Under the pieces are notes generated by a model, which was not told the DNA's origin, made no database searches, and saw only the letters and a list, made by a program, of their open reading frames with translations. This document shows positions 5,797 to 8,646 of a DNA stretch of 8,646 nt, one piece after another. Each line of letters starts with the position of its first letter. Position 1 is the first letter of the stretch. Origin of the DNA: Rhodobiaceae bacterium (GTDB taxonomy: Bacteria; Pseudomonadota; Alphaproteobacteria; Parvibaculales; Parvibaculaceae); contig DAIEIL010000122.1 of NCBI GenBank assembly GCA_027352645.1, positions 1-8,646 of the forward strand, given 5' to 3'. A program made the position numbers and the translations under genes.

Positions 5797-6687
5797 ATGA
5801 CAGAGATTTCCGCCGCGGAGCTTCCCAAGAAGACGGTCAACATCGCCGGCCGGCACATGGCCTATTCGGAGATGGGCAAAGGCGATCCCATCGTCTTCCT
5901 GCATGGCAACCCGACATCCTCCTATCTCTGGCGCAACGTGATGCCGCATCTTGCCGATCAGGGCCGCTGCATCGCGCCCGACCTCATCGGCATGGGCGAC
6001 AGCGACAAGATCGAACCCTCCGGACCCGAGCGCTACACCTTTCGCGAACATCGCCGCTATCTCGACGCCTTTCTGGAAGCCGTCGGCGTCACCGGCCGCG
6101 TCACGCTTGTCATTCACGACTGGGGCTCGGCGCTCGGCTTCGACTGGGCGAACCGCAACCGCAACGCCGTCGAAGGCATCGCCTATATGGAAGGGATCGT
6201 GCGTCCGCTGAAATGGGACGAATGGAGCCCTTCGGCGCGGCGTATCTTCGAAGGCTTCCGCTCCGAGCAGGGCGAGGCGATGATTCTCGAGAAGAATCTC
6301 TTCATCGAAGCTGTGCTGCCGGGCTCGATCGTCAGGAAGCTCGACCCGGCGGAAATGGAAGTCTATCGCCGCCCCTTCCGCACGCCCGGAGAAGATCGCC
6401 GCCCGACCCTCACCTGGCCGCGCCAGATTCCGCTCGACGGCGAACCCGCCTTCGTCGTCGACGTCGTGCAGTCCTATGCGGACTGGCTTTCGACGACGGA
6501 TATTCCAAAGCTCTTCGTGAATGCGGACCCCGGCGCGATCCTGATCGGCGCGCAGCGCGAATTCTGCCGCACATGGAAGAACCAGACGGAAGTGACCGTG
6601 AAGGGCAATCACTTCCTGCAGGAAGACAGCCCGCATGAGATCGGCGAAGCCATCGCCAAATGGCGGCGGTCCTGGCGAAAGGCCTGA
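5797..6687 (+). CDS. Haloalkane dehalogenase, LinB-like (HLD subfamily II)
   Basis: A 296-residue alpha/beta hydrolase that would cleave carbon-halogen bonds to give an alcohol, halide and a proton. All five key residues are present at the numbers known for LinB: Asn38 (HGNPTSS) and Trp109 as halide-stabilising residues, Asp108 nucleophile (VIHDWGSALG), Glu132 catalytic acid (YMEG) and His272 base (GNHFLQEDSP). The Asn/Trp and Glu arrangement marks subfamily II (LinB, DhaA, DmbA). As recalled, LinB is also 296 residues and aligns without gaps, but tunnel-lining positions differ (Trp143 for Phe, Ser144 for Pro, Ser177 for Leu). There is no signal peptide, so it is cytoplasmic or at most periplasmic by an unseen route. 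The ATG at 5797 has AAGGAG eight bases upstream. The longer frame back to 5593 runs through the terminator and is not real. The natural substrate cannot be read from the sequence. Confidence 0.93.
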   Translation: MTEISAAELPKKTVNIAGRHMAYSEMGKGDPIVFLHGNPTSSYLWRNVMPHLADQGRCIAPDLIGMGDSDKIEPSGPERYTFREHRRYLDAFLEAVGVTGRVTLVIHDWGSALGFDWANRNRNAVEGIAYMEGIVRPLKWDEWSPSARRIFEGFRSEQGEAMILEKNLFIEAVLPGSIVRKLDPAEMEVYRRPFRTPGEDRRPTLTWPRQIPLDGEPAFVVDVVQSYADWLSTTDIPKLFVNADPGAILIGAQREFCRTWKNQTEVTVKGNHFLQEDSPHEIGEAIAKWRRSWRKA

Positions 6688-6760
6688 TTCGGAGAGGCGG
6701 GACTTGATCGCGGACGCGTCTCGCGCGAGTCTGTCGTGAAAACCTTGAGGAGCGAAACAA

Positions 6761-7309
6761 ATGTCCGAGACAAGCATGGCGACCGTGCAGCCCTATTCGG
6801 GCGCGGCAAAGGCGTTCCACTGGACGATCGTCGTCCTCGTCGCGCTGATGCTCTATGGCGGCTGGACGGTGGAAGACCTGCCGAAGGACGAACGCCTCGG
6901 CGTCATGCAGATTCACGCAGGTATCGGTATCACCGTTCTGGTGCTCATGCTGGCTCGCCTCATCTACCGCCTCGGCCATCCTGCGCCGGCGCTTCCGGCC
7001 GATCTGCCCCGCTGGCAGGCCGTCGCCTCCAAGGCCGCTCATCATGGGCTTTATTTCTTCGTCATCCTTCAGCCCCTGATCGGGCTCGCCATCGCGACGA
7101 CCTCGAAGTTCAACCTTCACGCCTTCGGCGTCCTCGGACTCCAGATCGCACCCAATGAAGCGATCCACGACCTGGCCGAAGATCTGCACGGACTCAACGC
7201 CTGGATCATCACGGCCATTGTCGCCATTCATGCGGGCGCCGCGCTCTATCATCACTTCATCCGTCACGACACCGTGCTGAAGCGCATGCTGCCCTTCGCG
7301 AAAGTCTAA
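6761..7309 (+). CDS. Cytochrome b561 family protein
   Basis: A 182-residue inner-membrane di-heme b-type cytochrome of the bacterial CybB/YodB type. Four membrane helices are predicted (about 20-38, 50-68, 93-112 and 147-167). His20 (AKAFHW), His52 (QIHAG), His143 (DLHGLNAW) and His157 (AIHAGAALYHH) are the likely heme ligands, one or two per helix boundary as in the family. Members transfer electrons between quinol and an acceptor such as superoxide or a partner reductase; the partner here is unknown. The ATG at 6761 has GAGGAG eight bases upstream. The 73 bp gap from the dehalogenase contains a ten-base palindrome CTCGCGCGAG (6720-6729) and no clear terminator, so read-through from the dehalogenase is possible. 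The adenosyltransferase begins seven bases after its stop. Confidence 0.9.
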   Translation: MSETSMATVQPYSGAAKAFHWTIVVLVALMLYGGWTVEDLPKDERLGVMQIHAGIGITVLVLMLARLIYRLGHPAPALPADLPRWQAVASKAAHHGLYFFVILQPLIGLAIATTSKFNLHAFGVLGLQIAPNEAIHDLAEDLHGLNAWIITAIVAIHAGAALYHHFIRHDTVLKRMLPFAKV

Positions 7310-7316
7310 AATCCCG

Positions 7317-7910
7317 ATGGTCACGCTCAACAAGATCTACACGCGCACCGGCGACAAGGGCACGACGGCGCTCGCCACCGGCGAACGCCTGCCCAAGCAT
7401 GCGCTGCGGATCGAGAGCTACGGCACCGTCGACGAGACGAACTCCGCCATCGGCATGGCGCGGCTCCATACCAGAAGCACGCCCGCGCTCGACGCCATGC
7501 TGGCCCGCATCCAGAACGACCTCTTCGACCTCGGCGCCGATCTCGCGACGCCGGGAAAGACTGCCGCCGAACTTGGCTACGAGCCCTTGCGCATCGTCGA
7601 GGCGCAGGTGACGCGGCTCGAGCGCGAAATCGATGAATTGAACGGCAATCTGGAGCCGCTCCGCTCCTTCGTTCTGCCGGGCGGGACGGCCGCCGCCGCC
7701 CATCTCCACCTCGCCCGCACCATCTGCCGTCGCGCCGAGCGCCTCGTCGTCGCGCTGGCCCATGAGGCCCCGGAGGGCGTGAGCGAAGCCGCGCTCAAAT
7801 ATCTCAATCGCCTCTCCGATTTCCTCTTTGTCGCGGCCCGTTATGCGAACTGGGCGCCCGAAGGCCGGGGCACGGGTGACGTCCTATGGACACCGGGCGC
7901 GCACCGCTGA
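7317..7910 (+). CDS. PduO-type cob(I)alamin adenosyltransferase
   Basis: A 197-residue ATP:corrinoid adenosyltransferase, which transfers the adenosyl group of ATP to cob(I)alamin to make coenzyme B12. The N-terminal ATP motif is YTRTGDKGTTAL (8-19). SYGTVDETNSAIG (34-46) follows, then the helical core with CRRAERLVVAL (137-147) and YLNRLSDFLFVAARYAN (162-178), all diagnostic of PduO/MMAB-type enzymes. Length is normal. It starts seven bases after the cytochrome b561 gene without a clear ribosome binding site, so translation may be coupled. The product serves B12-dependent mutases; ethylmalonyl-CoA mutase and methylmalonyl-CoA mutase are needed by the pathway to which the mcd gene at 3049 belongs. 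Those mutases are not in the window. Confidence 0.94.
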   Translation: MVTLNKIYTRTGDKGTTALATGERLPKHALRIESYGTVDETNSAIGMARLHTRSTPALDAMLARIQNDLFDLGADLATPGKTAAELGYEPLRIVEAQVTRLEREIDELNGNLEPLRSFVLPGGTAAAAHLHLARTICRRAERLVVALAHEAPEGVSEAALKYLNRLSDFLFVAARYANWAPEGRGTGDVLWTPGAHR

Positions 7911-8215
7911 ACCGGCCTCCTGTTAAACCATTCCAACCAAAAGACTTTTCGTCTCACCACGACGCCTTGCGTCACCGGTCCCCTATGCGTTGACAGGGGC
8001 TTATGGCGGCTCTAGGTTGCCGCACCGCAACAACGGCCTTCTGTTTTTTCGCGTGGCCGGACCTTCGTTCCCATCATGGGTGACCGCTCGAAAAGCGCCT
8101 TCTCGGGACGCTGGAAAGCGGATGGAAGGCCCGGAAACCTCAACACCAAGTCCGTCGCCGCGGTGAGCCATTTTTGCTTCGGAAAACCAAGGCGACGCCC
8201 AGGGAGTCTATCTCG
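7911..8215 (+). other. Long leader/intergenic region upstream of etfB
   Basis: About 305 bp without a convincing gene. It holds a promoter candidate (7990-8018) and five short inverted repeats: AGAC/GTCT (7942-7954), GACGC/GCGTC (7961-7973), GTTGC/GCAAC (8016-8031), CGCT/AGCG (8085-8097) and CGCT/AGCG (8109-8120). There is a T6 run at 8044-8049 and a 47-codon open frame (8076-8219) that overlaps the etfB start. No cobalamin riboswitch box is visible. Confidence 0.5.
7990..8018 (+). promoter_or_regulatory. Predicted promoter of etfB
   Basis: A perfect TTGACA (7990-7995) with a 17-base spacer precedes TAGGTT (8013-8018), a 3/6 match to the -10 consensus. Transcription would start near 8025, leaving an untranslated leader of about 190 bases. 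The inverted repeat GTTGC-N6-GCAAC (8016-8031) covers the -10 edge and start site and could be an operator. Confidence 0.5.
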
Positions 8216-8646
8216 ATGAAAGTCCTCGTGCCCGTGAAGCGCGTGGTCGACTACAACGTCAAGATCCGCGTGAAGTCGGATCAGACGGGCGTCGATCTCG
8301 CCAACGTGAAGATGTCCATGAATCCCTTCGACGAGATCGCCATCGAAGAGGCGATCCGTCTGAAGGAAGCGGGCAAGGCGACGGAAGTCGTCGCGGTGTC
8401 GATCGGCGTCGCCCAGTCGACCGAGACGATCCGCACGGCGCTCGCCATGGGTGCCGACCGCGGGATCCTCGTGAAGTCGGATGAGACGGTTGAGCCGCTC
8501 AACGTCGCGAAGATCCTGAAGGGCATCGTCGAGGCCGAAAAGCCTGACCTCGTCATTCTCGGCAAGCAGGCGATCGACGACGATTCGAACCAGACGGGCC
8601 AGATGCTCGCCGCCCTTCTCGGCTGGGCGCAGGGCACCTTCGCCTC
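8216..8646 (+). CDS. etfB: Electron transfer flavoprotein beta subunit (partial; C-terminus beyond right edge)
   Basis: 143 codons are visible of a family that is usually about 250 residues. The N-terminus MKVLVPVKRVVDYNVKIRV, the block MNPFDEIAIEEAIRLKE (35-51) and LGKQAIDDDSNQTGQMLAALL (115-135) are classic EtfB signatures. The protein pairs with EtfA, binds AMP and carries electrons from acyl-CoA dehydrogenases, including methylsuccinyl-CoA dehydrogenase, to ETF-ubiquinone oxidoreductase. The ATG at 8216 has GGGAG (8202-8206) nine bases upstream. etfA is expected just past the window edge. Confidence 0.96.
   Translation, partial: MKVLVPVKRVVDYNVKIRVKSDQTGVDLANVKMSMNPFDEIAIEEAIRLKEAGKATEVVAVSIGVAQSTETIRTALAMGADRGILVKSDETVEPLNVAKILKGIVEAEKPDLVILGKQAIDDDSNQTGQMLAALLGWAQGTFA

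Noticed and set aside
5752..6777. 341-codon minus-strand open frame opposite the dehalogenase
   Set aside because: Antisense shadow; the plus frame has all catalytic residues.
6410..7333. 307-codon minus-strand open frame opposite the cytochrome b561 gene
   Set aside because: Arg-rich shadow without helices or motifs; the plus frame has conserved heme-ligand histidines.
7911..8215. Cobalamin riboswitch in the leader before etfB
   Set aside because: No B12-box-like core was found, and the gene downstream is not a B12 synthesis or uptake gene.
1..8646. CRISPR array, tRNA, rRNA, insertion sequence or attachment site
   Set aside because: No regularly spaced repeats, cloverleaf, transposase or integrase reading frame, or terminal repeats seen on either strand.

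Overview
The window is GC-rich, densely coded and reads as chromosomal DNA of an alphaproteobacterium. The evidence is the gene content: a long-form methylsuccinyl-CoA dehydrogenase, a two-helix HIG1 protein, a PduO-type adenosyltransferase and EtfB. A Parvibaculum-like or other Hyphomicrobiales-like host is my inference and is not proven. I see no rRNA, tRNA, insertion sequence, phage gene or CRISPR array.

Region 1 (1-1942) is a divergent sulfur module. On the minus strand are a YgaP-like membrane rhodanese and a TauE/SafE exporter that runs off the left edge; their reading frames overlap by one base. On the plus strand is a metallo-beta-lactamase-fold persulfide dioxygenase. The 87 bp between them hold two overlapping divergent promoters and one AT-rich palindrome. 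This suits persulfide oxidation to sulfite, sulfur transfer and sulfite export, all under one repressor.

Region 2 (1964-2821, minus) is a DoxX-like four-helix membrane protein with a long Pro/Ala/Glu-rich tail built from short repeats. It converges on the dioxygenase gene across a strong hairpin.

Region 3 (3049-4950, plus) is methylsuccinyl-CoA dehydrogenase (ethylmalonyl-CoA pathway), followed 24 bp later by a small HIG1-type protein.

Region 4 (about 4951-7309, plus) has three genes that look accessory: a PagL-like outer-membrane acyloxyacyl hydrolase with its own terminator, a haloalkane dehalogenase in the same residue register as LinB, and a cytochrome b561.

Region 5 (7317-8646, plus) is a PduO-type cob(I)alamin adenosyltransferase, a 305 bp gap with a promoter and small inverted repeats, and the start of etfB, cut by the right edge. 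Regions 3 and 5 fit together: the ethylmalonyl-CoA pathway needs B12-dependent mutases (served by the adenosyltransferase), and acyl-CoA dehydrogenases of this type pass electrons to ETF.

I found no clearly new multi-gene system. The best leads are the LinB-like dehalogenase with changed tunnel positions, the accessory block lying between genes I expect to be neighbours, the PagL-like protein without a C-terminal Glu, and the shared sulfur-module operator.
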